A stretch of 64,000 nucleotides of DNA from Aldehydirespirator sp965205155 (GTDB taxonomy: Bacteria; Actinomycetota; Acidimicrobiia; Acidimicrobiales; Aldehydirespiratoraceae): positions 186,001 through 250,000 of the forward strand of contig OZ242033.1 of assembly GCA_965205155.1 (NCBI GenBank), in the 5' to 3' direction. Position numbers and translations under genes: made by a program. Below the pieces are notes generated by a model. It was not told where the DNA came from, did no database searches, and worked only from the letters and a program-made list of their open reading frames with translations. The first letter of the stretch is position 1. Each line of letters starts with the position of its first letter. This document shows, in pieces, positions 1-7,826 of this stretch.

Positions 1-1
1 G

Positions 2-1000
2 CTGCTGGGAGCGGCCGAGATGCTGGCCAACGGCATCACCGCCTCGGTGGAGATGTACTTCGCCGGGCAGGCCATGGCCGAAGCCGCCGAGCAGGCCGGG
101 ATGCGCTGCCTCGTGACTCCGGGCGTGATCGAGGACCCCGACTTCACCCTGACCGGACCGTGGCCCGACCAGATCGACGAGATGGTGGCCCTCCGGGACC
201 GCTGGTCCGGCAGCGACCTGATCGACGTCGGGATGGCCGCCCATGCCGCCTACTCGGTGTCGCGGGAATGCCTGACCGCCATCGCCGAGCGGGCCGCCGA
301 AGCCGGCATGGCCGTGCACATCCATCTGGCCGAGCAGCAGTGGGAGGACGCCGCGGTGCGGGAGCGGTCCGGGGGGCTGGCCGCGCCCGAGTACCTGGAG
401 ACGCTCGGGCTGCTCGACGGCGACGTGATCGCGGCCCACGGCGTGTGGCTGACCCCCGACGACATCGACGTGCTGGCCCGCAACGACACCGCAGTGGTGC
501 ACTGCCCGTGCTCCAACGCCAAGCACGCCTCCGGGGTGGCACCGGTCACCGAGATGCAGGCCGCCGGGCTGCGGCTGGCGATAGGGACCGACGGCCCGGC
601 GTCGCACCACCGCCTCGACCTGTTCGAGGAGATGCGCACCGCCATCCGCACCGCCCGGGTCCGCTCGGGCGACGCCCAGACGCTCGGGCCGGCCGAAGCG
701 CTGCGGAAGACCACCGCAGGAGCAGCCGAGGTGATCGGCCGGGGTGGCGAGCTGGGCCGGCTGGCGCCGGGGTGCTGGGCCGACATGATCGCGCTGTCGC
801 CGTCGGAGCCGGCGCTGCACCCGGTGATCGAGGCCGAGGACGACCCCCTGTCACGGATCGTGTGGTCGGGCTCCCCCGGCGCCATCGCCGGGGTGTGGGT
901 GGCCGGGCGCAGAGTGGTCGACCACGGCCGGGTACTGACCCTGGACGTGGCCGAAGCAGTGGCCGAGGCCCAGACCCGAGCCCGGAGACTGGCCCAGTGA
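2..1000 (+). CDS. Amidohydrolase, MTA/SAH-deaminase-like (5' partial)
   Basis: The frame is open from base 2, so the gene starts before the window; the N-terminal metal-binding HxH half is missing and only the C-terminal two thirds of the barrel is seen. Visible marks of the amidohydrolase superfamily are HIHLAEQ (metal His strand), AAHGVWL (metal His) and GTDGPASHHR (catalytic Asp), followed by the small C-terminal beta-sandwich with GCWADMIAL. The closest known families are the metal-dependent deaminases of the MtaD/SsnA/chlorohydrolase group, which deaminate adenosine-like or guanine-like rings. Two further amidohydrolases and two nucleoside phosphorylases nearby support a nucleobase substrate. 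The stop overlaps a mini-ORF start (GTGA). The exact substrate cannot be read from sequence. Confidence 0.85.
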   Translation: MLGAAEMLANGITASVEMYFAGQAMAEAAEQAGMRCLVTPGVIEDPDFTLTGPWPDQIDEMVALRDRWSGSDLIDVGMAAHAAYSVSRECLTAIAERAAEAGMAVHIHLAEQQWEDAAVRERSGGLAAPEYLETLGLLDGDVIAAHGVWLTPDDIDVLARNDTAVVHCPCSNAKHASGVAPVTEMQAAGLRLAIGTDGPASHHRLDLFEEMRTAIRTARVRSGDAQTLGPAEALRKTTAGAAEVIGRGGELGRLAPGCWADMIALSPSEPALHPVIEAEDDPLSRIVWSGSPGAIAGVWVAGRRVVDHGRVLTLDVAEAVAEAQTRARRLAQ

Positions 1001-1062
1001 ACGCCGACGAGGCGGCCCCGGTGACCTGCCCCCGGAGACTGGCCCAGTGAACGCCGACGAGG
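981..1062 (+). repeat. 32-bp direct repeat duplicating a gene junction
   Basis: Bases 981-1012 and 1031-1062 are identical. Each copy holds the last codons of the amidohydrolase, its TGA stop and the overlapping GTG start with the first codons of the cupin. The unit is duplicated with a 50-bp offset, so the stop/start overlap exists twice. Confidence 0.95.
997..1050 (+). CDS. 17-codon junction mini-ORF
   Basis: A GTG at 997 overlaps the upstream stop (GTGA). The frame runs 17 codons and stops with a TGA at 1048-1050 that itself overlaps the GTG of the cupin gene. Its first five residues (MNADE) equal the start of the cupin, and its last residues (RRLAQ) equal the end of the amidohydrolase. 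It is therefore a product of junction duplication. Whether the peptide is made or matters is unknown; ribosomes finishing the amidohydrolase could pass through it to the cupin start. Confidence 0.5.
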   Translation: MNADEAAPVTCPRRLAQ

Positions 1063-1499
1063 TGATCGAGCTGCTGGGGCTGGAGCCCCTGGAGGACGAG
1101 GGCGGGATGCTGGCCCCCACCTGGCGGGACGAGCACTCGTCGGCCATCTACTACCTGATGAGACCGGGCGACTTCTCGGCCCTGCACCGGCTCTCCGGCG
1201 CCGAGCTGTGGCACCACTACGCGGGCGCGCCGGTGGAGATGCTGCTGCTGGAACCGGGCGGCGCCGTGCGACGGCCCATCCTGGGCGACGACCTGGCCCG
1301 AGGCCAGCGCCCCATGGTGGCCGTGCCCGCCGGAGTGTGGATGGCGGCGGGCACCACCGGCGACTGGTCGCTGACCGGCGCCACCCTGGCACCCCCCTAC
1401 GACGAGGACGGCTTCGAACTGGGCGACGCCGGCGAACTGACCGAGGCATACCCCGAAGCGGCCGCCGACATCGCCCGCTTCACCCGGAGCACGCCATGA
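1047..1499 (+). CDS. Cupin, DUF985-type
   Basis: A 150-residue protein starting with GTG, matching the DUF985 cupin family (small beta-barrel proteins such as yeast YML079w, ligand unknown). Visible traits are an N-terminal helix (VIELLGLEPL), the strand SAIYYLMRPGDFSALHRL, the segment WHHYAGAPVEMLLL, and PAGVWMAAG near the end of the barrel. The length is usual for the family. It is coupled by stop/start overlap to a mini-ORF upstream and another downstream, so it is probably co-transcribed with the amidohydrolase and SDR. A role in handling a nucleoside or sugar catabolite is inference from context only. Confidence 0.8.
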   Translation: MNADEVIELLGLEPLEDEGGMLAPTWRDEHSSAIYYLMRPGDFSALHRLSGAELWHHYAGAPVEMLLLEPGGAVRRPILGDDLARGQRPMVAVPAGVWMAAGTTGDWSLTGATLAPPYDEDGFELGDAGELTEAYPEAAADIARFTRSTP

Positions 1500-1668
1500 C
1501 CACGCTGCCAGCGCCCGACGAGCCGATCCGAACCGGCAGACACCCGGAGCTTGCCGTGAGGGTGCTGCCGACCTCCGACAAGATGATCCGACCCGGACGA
1601 TCCCGCTTCACCCGGAGTTCGCCGTGACCGAACTGCCTTCACCGAGCCAGATGATCCGCCTCGACGGG
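1481..1668 (+). repeat. Three degenerate ~60-bp copies of a gene-junction segment
   Basis: Copies begin near 1481, 1541 and 1609, each with CACCCGGAG followed by a start-like codon (ATG, GTG, GTG) and then codons resembling the SDR N-terminus (LPxP...IR). The first and third copies also share TTCACCCGGAG from the cupin C-terminus. The first two copies are fused into one mini-ORF; the third is the real SDR start. Confidence 0.8.
1496..1627 (+). CDS. 43-codon junction mini-ORF
   Basis: Its ATG overlaps the cupin stop (ATGA) and its TGA overlaps the GTG of the SDR. It begins MTTLPAPDEPIR, contains a second copy VRVLPTSDKMIR and ends RFTRSSP. The first two resemble the SDR start (MTELPSPSQMIR) and the last resembles the cupin end (RFTRSTP). 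This shows it arose by duplication of the cupin-SDR junction. No domain is recognised, and an independent function is not supported. Confidence 0.5.
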   Translation: MTTLPAPDEPIRTGRHPELAVRVLPTSDKMIRPGRSRFTRSSP

Positions 1669-2391
1669 CGGGTCATCGTGGTGACCGGCGCGGGCGGCGG
1701 CATCGGAGGCGGGATCGCCCGCCGGCTGATGGCCGCGGGCGCGACGGTGGTGGCCCACACCCGATCCTCGCCGGTGGAGCACCTCGGCGCCAGCGGCGAG
1801 CCGGTGGTGTCGGTGACTGCCGACCTGACCGACCCGGACGCCGCCGAGCGTGTCGTCCAGGCCGCGCTGGACTGCGGGCGCATCGACGGGCTGGTCAACA
1901 ACGCCGGCATCCAGCCCGTCGTCCACTTCACCGAGATGAGCGAAGCCCAGTGGACCGAGATGATCGACACCAACCTGACCGCCGTCCACCGGCTGACCGC
2001 GGCCGCGGCCGAGGCCATGCGGGCGCAGGGCACCGGCGGGTCGATCGTGCATGTGGCGTCCATCGAGGGACGCCAGCCCACCGACTTCCACGGCCACTAC
2101 GCCACCGCCAAAGCCGGCCTGATCATGCACGCGAGGGCTGCGGCCGGCGCCCTGGGGCCGCACGGCATCAGGGTCAACAGCGTGTCGCCCGGGCTGATCG
2201 ACCGGCCCGGCCTGGCCGACGACTGGCCCGAAGGCGTGGACCGGTGGCACGCCGCCGCACCGCTGGGCCGGATGGGCACCCCCGAGGACGTGGGCGACGC
2301 CTGCGTCTTCCTGTGCTCCGACCTAGCCCGCTGGATCACCGGCGCCGACCTGGTCGTGGACGGCGGGGTCCTAACCCGCCCCACCTGGTGA
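1624..2391 (+). CDS. SDR-family NAD(P)-dependent oxidoreductase
   Basis: A 255-residue classical short-chain dehydrogenase. It shows the cofactor loop TGAGGGIGGG near residue 20, the structural motif VNNAG, the catalytic Ser region ASIEG, the YATAK catalytic Tyr/Lys, and a C-terminal DLVVDGG. The start is GTG, overlapping the stop of the preceding mini-ORF. It probably forms an operon with the amidohydrolase and cupin and oxidises or reduces an alcohol/ketone group of a catabolite; the substrate is unknown. Confidence 0.85.
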   Translation: MTELPSPSQMIRLDGRVIVVTGAGGGIGGGIARRLMAAGATVVAHTRSSPVEHLGASGEPVVSVTADLTDPDAAERVVQAALDCGRIDGLVNNAGIQPVVHFTEMSEAQWTEMIDTNLTAVHRLTAAAAEAMRAQGTGGSIVHVASIEGRQPTDFHGHYATAKAGLIMHARAAAGALGPHGIRVNSVSPGLIDRPGLADDWPEGVDRWHAAAPLGRMGTPEDVGDACVFLCSDLARWITGADLVVDGGVLTRPTW

Positions 2392-2451
2392 CGACAGCCG
2401 TCCCCGGCCGCGCCGGCACAGACCGCAATGATGAGACACCGCAGGGTTACC

Positions 2452-3201
2452 ATGGCTGTCACGAAAGAACCCGGCCATTCGCCACGGAGGGATGTCATCG
2501 AGGACGAGCGATTCACCCGACGGCTATACACAGTCTCAGGAGCGGCGCGTCTAGTGGGCATGAGCCCATCGACCCTGCGCACGTGGTCGCACGGCTACAC
2601 GAATACCTTCAAGGATCGCCCAGCAGTGACACAAGGCCCGGTCATCACCTCGCTGAACGGTGCTTCTCACGATTCGCGATCGATTCCCTTCGTCGGGCTG
2701 GTCGAAGCAACTGTCGTCCAAGCATTTCGCAACACGGGTCTGCCCATGCAGCGAATCCGCAAAGCGCTTGAGGTCCTCGCGAGCGAGGGCGAACTCCAAC
2801 ATGCTCTGGCCTCTCGCCAGCTGCACAGCGACGGCGCGAACGTGCTGTACGACTACGCCCAGAAGCACCACGACAAGCAGCTCAGGCTGCTGACGGTGGT
2901 TCAAACCGGCCAGCGGGTGTTTCACGAAGTCATCGACGAGTACCTCAAGCGGATCCACTTCGGCGATGAGTGGGCCACTGAGCTGATACTTCCGGTGACC
3001 AGGCGGCATCTGTTGCGGGTCGTGCCGGACATTGCTGGGGGTGACGCCCTGTTCGTGGACGGCGGTGCACCACTCTCGGCCGTTCAGTCTCGTGCATACG
3101 CGGGCGAACCCATCGAGTCCATCGCAGCCGACTACGGGACGCCCATCGAAGACATAAGGGAAGCTCTCTGTGCCGTCTGGCCAGAGAAGGCAGCGGCCTG
3201 A
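2452..3201 (+). CDS. VapB45-like antitoxin with DUF433 domain
   Basis: A 249-residue protein. An N-terminal HTH of MerR-like/VapB45-like type (YTVSGAARLVGMSPSTLRTW) is followed by a linker and a C-terminal DUF433 region (YAGEPIESIAADYGTPIEDI). In related loci such proteins are antitoxins that bind DNA and pair with a PIN-like DUF5615 toxin encoded just downstream. Here only a stub of that toxin is left. ATG 2452 was chosen over 2428 because it lies closest to the conserved part. The codon and base composition is less GC-rich than its neighbours, in line with a mobile toxin-antitoxin module. Function is inferred from family and context. Confidence 0.7.
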   Translation: MAVTKEPGHSPRRDVIEDERFTRRLYTVSGAARLVGMSPSTLRTWSHGYTNTFKDRPAVTQGPVITSLNGASHDSRSIPFVGLVEATVVQAFRNTGLPMQRIRKALEVLASEGELQHALASRQLHSDGANVLYDYAQKHHDKQLRLLTVVQTGQRVFHEVIDEYLKRIHFGDEWATELILPVTRRHLLRVVPDIAGGDALFVDGGAPLSAVQSRAYAGEPIESIAADYGTPIEDIREALCAVWPEKAAA

Positions 3202-3274
3202 CGCACCTCCCCCAGTCTTCTTTCTCGACCGAGGACTGGGACGCCATCTGATCACCGAGCGGAGGATCCTATGA
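3170..3274 (+). pseudogene. Truncated PIN-like (DUF5615/VapC45-type) toxin N-terminus
   Basis: A GTG at 3170, inside the antitoxin end, opens a 34-residue frame containing PPVFFLDRGLGRHLITE. This looks like the first strand and helix of DUF5615 PIN-like toxins, which carry an early FxxDxxLG motif. The frame ends with a TGA that overlaps the ATG of the purine nucleoside phosphorylase. The acidic residues needed later in a PIN fold are absent, so the stub should be inactive. The position is exactly that expected for a VapB45-VapC45 pair. Confidence 0.55.
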
Positions 3275-4095
3275 CCGAGCTGTATGAGCGGCTGCAGGAG
3301 GCGGCCGGGGTGCTGGCCGAGCGGACCGGGTGCGAGCGGCACGACGTGTGCGTGGTGCTGGGGTCGGGGCTGGGCGGCTACCCCGACCGGATCGGCGACA
3401 AGGCGGCGGTGTCGTACCGGGACCTGCCCGGGTTCCCCATCCCCACCGCGATCGGCCACGCCGGCACCGCCTACTCGACGCAGATGGGCGGCAACCGGGT
3501 GCTGATGCTGTCGGGGCGGGCCCACGCCTACGAGGGCCACGGCCCGGAGGCCATCACGTTCGCGGTGCGGACCGCGGTCACGGCCGGATGCCGCATGGTG
3601 GTGCTCACCAACGCGGCCGGCGCCTGCGGCGAGGGCATGGCCGCCGGCGACCTGGCCGTCATCACCGACCACGTGAACCTGGCCGGGATCAGCGCCCTGG
3701 CCGGCCCCAACGACGAGCGCATCGGACCGAGGTTCACCGACATGACCGACGTCTACACGCCCGAGCTCCAGGCCAAGGCCCACGCGGCCGCGGCCCGGCT
3801 GGGGCAGACACTGCGGGAGGGCGTCTACTTCTGGTTCCGCGGCCCGATGTTCGAGACTCCGGCCGAGATCCGCCTGGCCCAGGCGCTGGGCGGGTCGATG
3901 GTGGGCATGTCGACGGTGCCGGAGGCCACCGCAGCCCGTCACATGGGCGCTCAGGTGCTGGGCATCTCGCTGTGCACCAACCTGGCCGCCGGAATATCCG
4001 ACCAGCCCCTGTCGCACACCGAGGTCATCGAAACCGCAGCGGCCGCCTCCGAGCGCTTCAGCGCCCTCTTCGACGAACTGCTGCCCACGTTGTAG
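3271..4095 (+). CDS. Purine nucleoside phosphorylase (class I, trimeric type)
   Basis: A 274-residue protein that phosphorolyses purine nucleosides to the base and ribose-1-phosphate. Family motifs in order are VVLGSGLGGY (phosphate loop), GRAHAYEGH, LTNAAGA, GPMFETPAEIR, VGMSTVPEA (base/ribose contacts) and SLCTNLAAGIS. The length matches the PunA/PNP-I family. A ribosome site (GGAGGA) precedes the ATG. It sits next to amidohydrolases and nucleoside-transport genes, supporting use of purine nucleosides as nutrients. Confidence 0.92.
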   Translation: MTELYERLQEAAGVLAERTGCERHDVCVVLGSGLGGYPDRIGDKAAVSYRDLPGFPIPTAIGHAGTAYSTQMGGNRVLMLSGRAHAYEGHGPEAITFAVRTAVTAGCRMVVLTNAAGACGEGMAAGDLAVITDHVNLAGISALAGPNDERIGPRFTDMTDVYTPELQAKAHAAAARLGQTLREGVYFWFRGPMFETPAEIRLAQALGGSMVGMSTVPEATAARHMGAQVLGISLCTNLAAGISDQPLSHTEVIETAAAASERFSALFDELLPTL

Positions 4096-4105
4096 CCAGC
4101 TTCAA

Positions 4106-4130
4106 CTACTAATCTAGTAGATATTAGTAG
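4106..4130. repeat. Inverted repeat at the 3' end of the first fic gene
   Basis: Arms CTACTAAT (4106-4113) and ATTAGTAG (4123-4130) are separated by 9 bases. The same arms with the same 9-base gap recur upstream of the fic gene at 5532-5556. The element lies between two convergent genes in unusually AT-rich DNA. Confidence 0.8.
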
Positions 4131-4142
4131 CAAACTAGTATT

Positions 4143-5501
4143 TCACCGGTGTGATTCTGCGGCCAATGCCCGGAGACGATCCGAGAGATCGTCTACAGGC
4201 CAGAACTCGAACTTCTTGCCGGACTGCACCCTTCGGAACACGCCGAGATCCTCCAAGCCCAGCAAGTCAGTGCGAGCAGACTGATAGGCCACCCGGTGCA
4301 GGCGCTCGTGTCCGGCGATTGTGAAGTAAGCGTCGGGGTCACGCAAGGCCTCTCCGATGACCGCCAACTGACGATGATTGAGGTTCGAGACGCCCCGCAG
4401 CAGCCGCTCCACCTCCGAGACCTCCGAGGCTCGGCGGGTCAGGTAGTCCCGCAACTCCTCGATCGCAAGCTCCAGCACCTCGAGTTGATGGATGACGAAG
4501 TACGTGACGTCGTTGGAGTCGGTCTCGGTGTGCAGGTACGACAGGACGTACTCGCGCAGTGCGTTTCGCAGGATCGACGAGATGGAAATGTACTGAGCCA
4601 GCCAATACCCGGAACGAAGCATCGACCAATAGAACAGGGCGCGGGCCGTGCGCCCGTTGCCGTCAGCGAAGGGGTGGTCATAGCCGATCCAGAAGTGGAG
4701 CAGGATCGCCCTCACCACTGGGTGCAGAAAGCCCTCACCCACTTCTCCATTGGCGAAGGCGCAGAGTCGCTCGAGCCGGGCCGGTAGCTGCTCGGCAGGC
4801 GGAGGCCGATGCAACAGTTGTCCGTTCCAGTCCACGAAGACCCGATCATCATCCGGCTGCTGAAGCCGGCCAGCCTCGGACTGGTCGTCCAGCGTTCCAT
4901 CGGTGACGATCCGATGCAGTTCCAGGACATGGTCCGGAGTCAATGGCTCCTCAGTTCCAGCCAGGTCCTCGACCCTTCGCATGGCCAAGTAGTTGTTGAG
5001 GATCATGCGCTCGCTCGTGTCGCGCGGCTCACGGCGCGTCCTCAGGAGTTCCTTGGCGACGCGGCGAGTAGTTGCCGCTCCCTCCAGGAGGCTGGACGTA
5101 ATGGCCTCTTCGACCAGCGACGACACCAGGTAGCGGTTGCGGGACCCGACATTGGCGACGCTGTCTTCAGTCTGGATGCGCCCGCTGGCCTGCTGGTCGA
5201 TGCGGTGGACCATCTCCTGGATCGGGTCGATGTTGGTGAACCGGAAGGGATTGCCGTCGATGCCCTCAAAGGGCAGCGTCCGCGCTTGGTTGACCCGGCT
5301 CGCGGCAGTTCCGACCCACCACTGCTCCAAAGTGAGACCCTGAGGAGGCGTCCGGTGCCGCATCTGATCCCAATGCAGGTAGCGACCCTTTGGGTCGACT
5401 GGCCGGCCGCTCGTGATCACCTCGAACAGGAGCTGCGGACTCTCGGCATTGATCTCATCCACCAACCGTCCTAAGTCGGGCGGTGACAGGGGTTTCTTCA
5501 A
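4143..5501 (-). CDS. Fic-domain protein with C-terminal winged helix (class II)
   Basis: A 452-residue Fic protein. The catalytic motif HPFADGNGRTAR lies near residue 280. An inhibitory-helix motif SSLLEG upstream matches the class II pattern (S/T)xxxE(G/N). The C-terminal 80 residues look like a winged helix (VIGEALRDPDAYFTIAG). Known Fic enzymes transfer AMP or another nucleotide part to a protein, with the inhibitory helix keeping them off. The TTG start is chosen from the upstream purine-rich GGGAAGGGG; no in-frame ATG is nearby. The gene stands alone between catabolic genes, flanked by a repeated palindrome. The target protein is unknown. Confidence 0.88.
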   Translation of the reverse strand: MKKPLSPPDLGRLVDEINAESPQLLFEVITSGRPVDPKGRYLHWDQMRHRTPPQGLTLEQWWVGTAASRVNQARTLPFEGIDGNPFRFTNIDPIQEMVHRIDQQASGRIQTEDSVANVGSRNRYLVSSLVEEAITSSLLEGAATTRRVAKELLRTRREPRDTSERMILNNYLAMRRVEDLAGTEEPLTPDHVLELHRIVTDGTLDDQSEAGRLQQPDDDRVFVDWNGQLLHRPPPAEQLPARLERLCAFANGEVGEGFLHPVVRAILLHFWIGYDHPFADGNGRTARALFYWSMLRSGYWLAQYISISSILRNALREYVLSYLHTETDSNDVTYFVIHQLEVLELAIEELRDYLTRRASEVSEVERLLRGVSNLNHRQLAVIGEALRDPDAYFTIAGHERLHRVAYQSARTDLLGLEDLGVFRRVQSGKKFEFWPVDDLSDRLRALAAESHR

Positions 5502-5531
5502 CCTTGCCCCTTCCCATCCACAGCGATGTTG

Positions 5532-5556
5532 CTACTAATCTTGCCTGAATTAGTAA
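5532..5556. promoter_or_regulatory. Operator-like inverted repeat upstream of the first fic gene
   Basis: CTACTAAT (5532-5539) and ATTAGTAA (5549-5556) are separated by 9 bases, about 30 bp before the TTG start. It is the second copy of the element at 4106-4130. The placement suits an operator, possibly bound by the Fic protein's own winged helix (inference). Confidence 0.6.
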
Positions 5557-5575
5557 TAGACTGCAACTACTCCGG

Positions 5576-6913
5576 TCAGCCGGCAGCGCGGGACAGCAGG
5601 GCGGTTTGCTGGGTTTCGGCTTCGACTCGGATGGCGGGCTCGTCGCCGGTCTGGAGGCGGCCGTCGGCTACCACTATCCGGCCGTCGACCACCACGGTGT
5701 CGACATCAGAGGCTCGGTGGGCGTAGACCAACTCGGAGAACACATCGGCGCCGCCAGCCGGGGTGGTGTGCAGACGGTCGCGCCGGACTACGGCCAGATC
5801 GGCCCGCTTACCCGGCTCAAGACTACCTATCTCGCGCTCCAGGGCAAGTGCCCGGGCCCCGCCCATGGTGGCCATGTCGAAGGCGGTGCGAGCCGGAATG
5901 GCCCTCGGCCCGGCCGCAGGCTTGTGGATCAACGCGGCCAGACGCATCTCCTCGAAGCCGTCGAGGCGGTTGTTGGCCGGCGCACCGTCGGCACCCAGAG
6001 CCACGTTGAGGCCGTCGGCCAGGTAGCCGGGCACCGGGGCGAACCCCGAGGCCAGCTTGAGGTTGGTCGACGGGCAGTGGCAGATGTGGGGCCGGTGCCG
6101 GCGGGCCAACTCCCGCTCGTGGTCGCTCAACCACACCGCGTGGGCCATCACCAGCCTCGGCGACAGCGCCCCCCACGACGCCAACGCCTCAAGGTCGCGA
6201 CCCTCGGGCGAGGCGCCCAGCAGGTCGGCCTGGGCCCGGTTCTCGTTCACATGGGTGTGCAGCCGCAGATCGGCCTCGTCGGCCAGGGCCACGCACCGGC
6301 GCCAGGTGTCGACGGTGGCGTTGCGGGGGCCGCGGGGCGACAGCGCCACCCTCAGCCGGCCGCCGGCGGCGCCGTGCCAGGTCTCGAACAGGTCCATCTG
6401 GTCGGCCCAGGCGACATCGGAGTCGGGGACCTCCATCTCGGTGCCGGGCTCGTAGCGGTCCATCAGGGCCTTGCCGATGGTGGCCCGGATCCCGAGCCGC
6501 TCGGCCGCCTCGAAGGCCGCGCCGGTGTGGCGGTCCGACTCGATCGTGAGCACTGCGGTGGTGCCGCCTGTGAGCAGCTCGGCCACCGCCAGCATGGCCG
6601 AAGCGTGCAGCGACCGGTGGTCGTGGGCCTGCTCCAGGGGCCACACCCGCAGGCGCAGCCACTCGATCACGTCCATGTCGTCGGCCAGGCCCCGCAGCAG
6701 CGTCTGGCACAGGTGCACGTGGGCCTGCACCAGACCGGGGATCACCAGGCAGCCGGAGGCGTCGATCTCCTCGGTGGCTGCCACCGGACCCGACCCGGCA
6801 GCAGTCGGGACGACCGCGGCGATCCGGTCGCCCTCCACCACTACGTCGCCCACGAACGGCTCGGCGTCGGCGCTCGGGACGACGATCCCGCCCCGCACCA
6901 CCAGATCGGTCAC
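5576..6913 (-). CDS. Amidohydrolase, cytosine/guanine/MTA-deaminase-like
   Basis: A 445-residue complete amidohydrolase. In order: N-terminal sandwich strands (DLVVRGGIVVP), the metal site AHVHLCQT, HTHVNEN, MAHAVWL, the conserved HCPSTNLKLASG, GADGAPANN with the catalytic Asp, and C-terminal GKRADLAVV. These are the hallmarks of the chlorohydrolase/deaminase group acting on purine- or triazine-like rings. GTG 6913 was chosen because the conserved domain begins at once; longer in-frame starts would add low-complexity sequence. It follows a nucleoside phosphorylase by about 60 bp on the same strand, suggesting sequential phosphorolysis and deamination of one nucleoside class. Confidence 0.88.
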   Translation of the reverse strand: MTDLVVRGGIVVPSADAEPFVGDVVVEGDRIAAVVPTAAGSGPVAATEEIDASGCLVIPGLVQAHVHLCQTLLRGLADDMDVIEWLRLRVWPLEQAHDHRSLHASAMLAVAELLTGGTTAVLTIESDRHTGAAFEAAERLGIRATIGKALMDRYEPGTEMEVPDSDVAWADQMDLFETWHGAAGGRLRVALSPRGPRNATVDTWRRCVALADEADLRLHTHVNENRAQADLLGASPEGRDLEALASWGALSPRLVMAHAVWLSDHERELARRHRPHICHCPSTNLKLASGFAPVPGYLADGLNVALGADGAPANNRLDGFEEMRLAALIHKPAAGPRAIPARTAFDMATMGGARALALEREIGSLEPGKRADLAVVRRDRLHTTPAGGADVFSELVYAHRASDVDTVVVDGRIVVADGRLQTGDEPAIRVEAETQQTALLSRAAG

Positions 6914-6974
6914 CGCCCGCGCTCCTAGCTCAGCCGGGCCGGGACACCGACCGCACGGCCCCCGCCATCGTGCC

Positions 6975-7826
6975 CTAGCCGCGGGCCAGGTCGGCGGCGG
7001 CGGCCAGGGCGAACTCCAGCATGGCCTGCTGGCCGGCGGCGTACTCGTCGAGGCGCTGGCCCTGGTAGGTGGCCTCCCCGGACAGCAGGTTGGTGCCGGC
7101 GCACAGCACCGAGCCGGCCTCACAGCCCAGCGCGGCGGCCACGGTGAACAGGCACGACGTCTCCATCTCGAAGGCGATCACGCCCAACCGCTTCCACTGG
7201 CTGATGACCTCCACGGTGCGCTCGCCCTCGTAGAAGCTGTCGGTCGAGCGGGTCACGCCCACCTCGACCTCGGTGCCGAGACGGGCCGCGGCGGCCACCA
7301 GCGCGGCCACCACCCGGTGGGTGGCCACCGGAGGGAAGTTCTCGGGCGCGTAGTAGCGGCTGGTGCCCTCGTCGCTGACCGCGCCGGTGGCCACCCCGAT
7401 ACCGCCCACCGGCATCGCCGGCGACAGGGCCGCGCAGCTGCCCACCCGGATGAAGCACGACGTCCCGCAGGCGGCCAGCTCCTCCACCGCGATGGCCATC
7501 GACGGCGAGCCCACGCCGCTGGTGGCCACCGTGAGCCGGGCACCGTCGAGGGTGCCGGTGAACACTGCGTAGCCTCGGCGGTCGCCGACCCGCTCGGCAC
7601 CATCGAGCATCGAGGCCATCATCTCCACCCGCTCGGGGCTGCCCGACAGCAGCGCGACCTCGGCCACATCGCCGCCGCCCCGGATACCCAGATGGGGGAA
7701 CGACCCGTCGGGCAGGCGCATGTAGCGCTCCGTCATCCAGCTCGAAGTGTCCTCGGTCGCCTCCCGCGCATCGCCTTCACCTCGGCACTGGTCGGTCGCC
7801 TCCCCGGGTGTCGCTTCCTCAGGCAT
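6975..7826 (-). CDS. Nucleoside phosphorylase (uridine phosphorylase/PNP-II family)
   Basis: The family core runs from MTERYMRLPDGSFPHLG. It shows the phosphate/ribose motifs SGVGSPSMAIAVEEL and FIRVGSCAAL, and the base-site motif AFEMETSCLF. It cleaves nucleosides with phosphate; the split between uridine and purine types cannot be settled by eye. ATG 7826 overlaps the stop of a 20-codon mini-ORF. The conserved domain starts about 32 codons later, so a start at the ATG of MTERYM is also possible. The added N-terminus is itself a leftover of the junction repeat. It lies in one operon with amidohydrolases on both sides. Confidence 0.87.
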   Translation of the reverse strand: MPEEATPGEATDQCRGEGDAREATEDTSSWMTERYMRLPDGSFPHLGIRGGGDVAEVALLSGSPERVEMMASMLDGAERVGDRRGYAVFTGTLDGARLTVATSGVGSPSMAIAVEELAACGTSCFIRVGSCAALSPAMPVGGIGVATGAVSDEGTSRYYAPENFPPVATHRVVAALVAAAARLGTEVEVGVTRSTDSFYEGERTVEVISQWKRLGVIAFEMETSCLFTVAAALGCEAGSVLCAGTNLLSGEATYQGQRLDEYAAGQQAMLEFALAAAADLARG

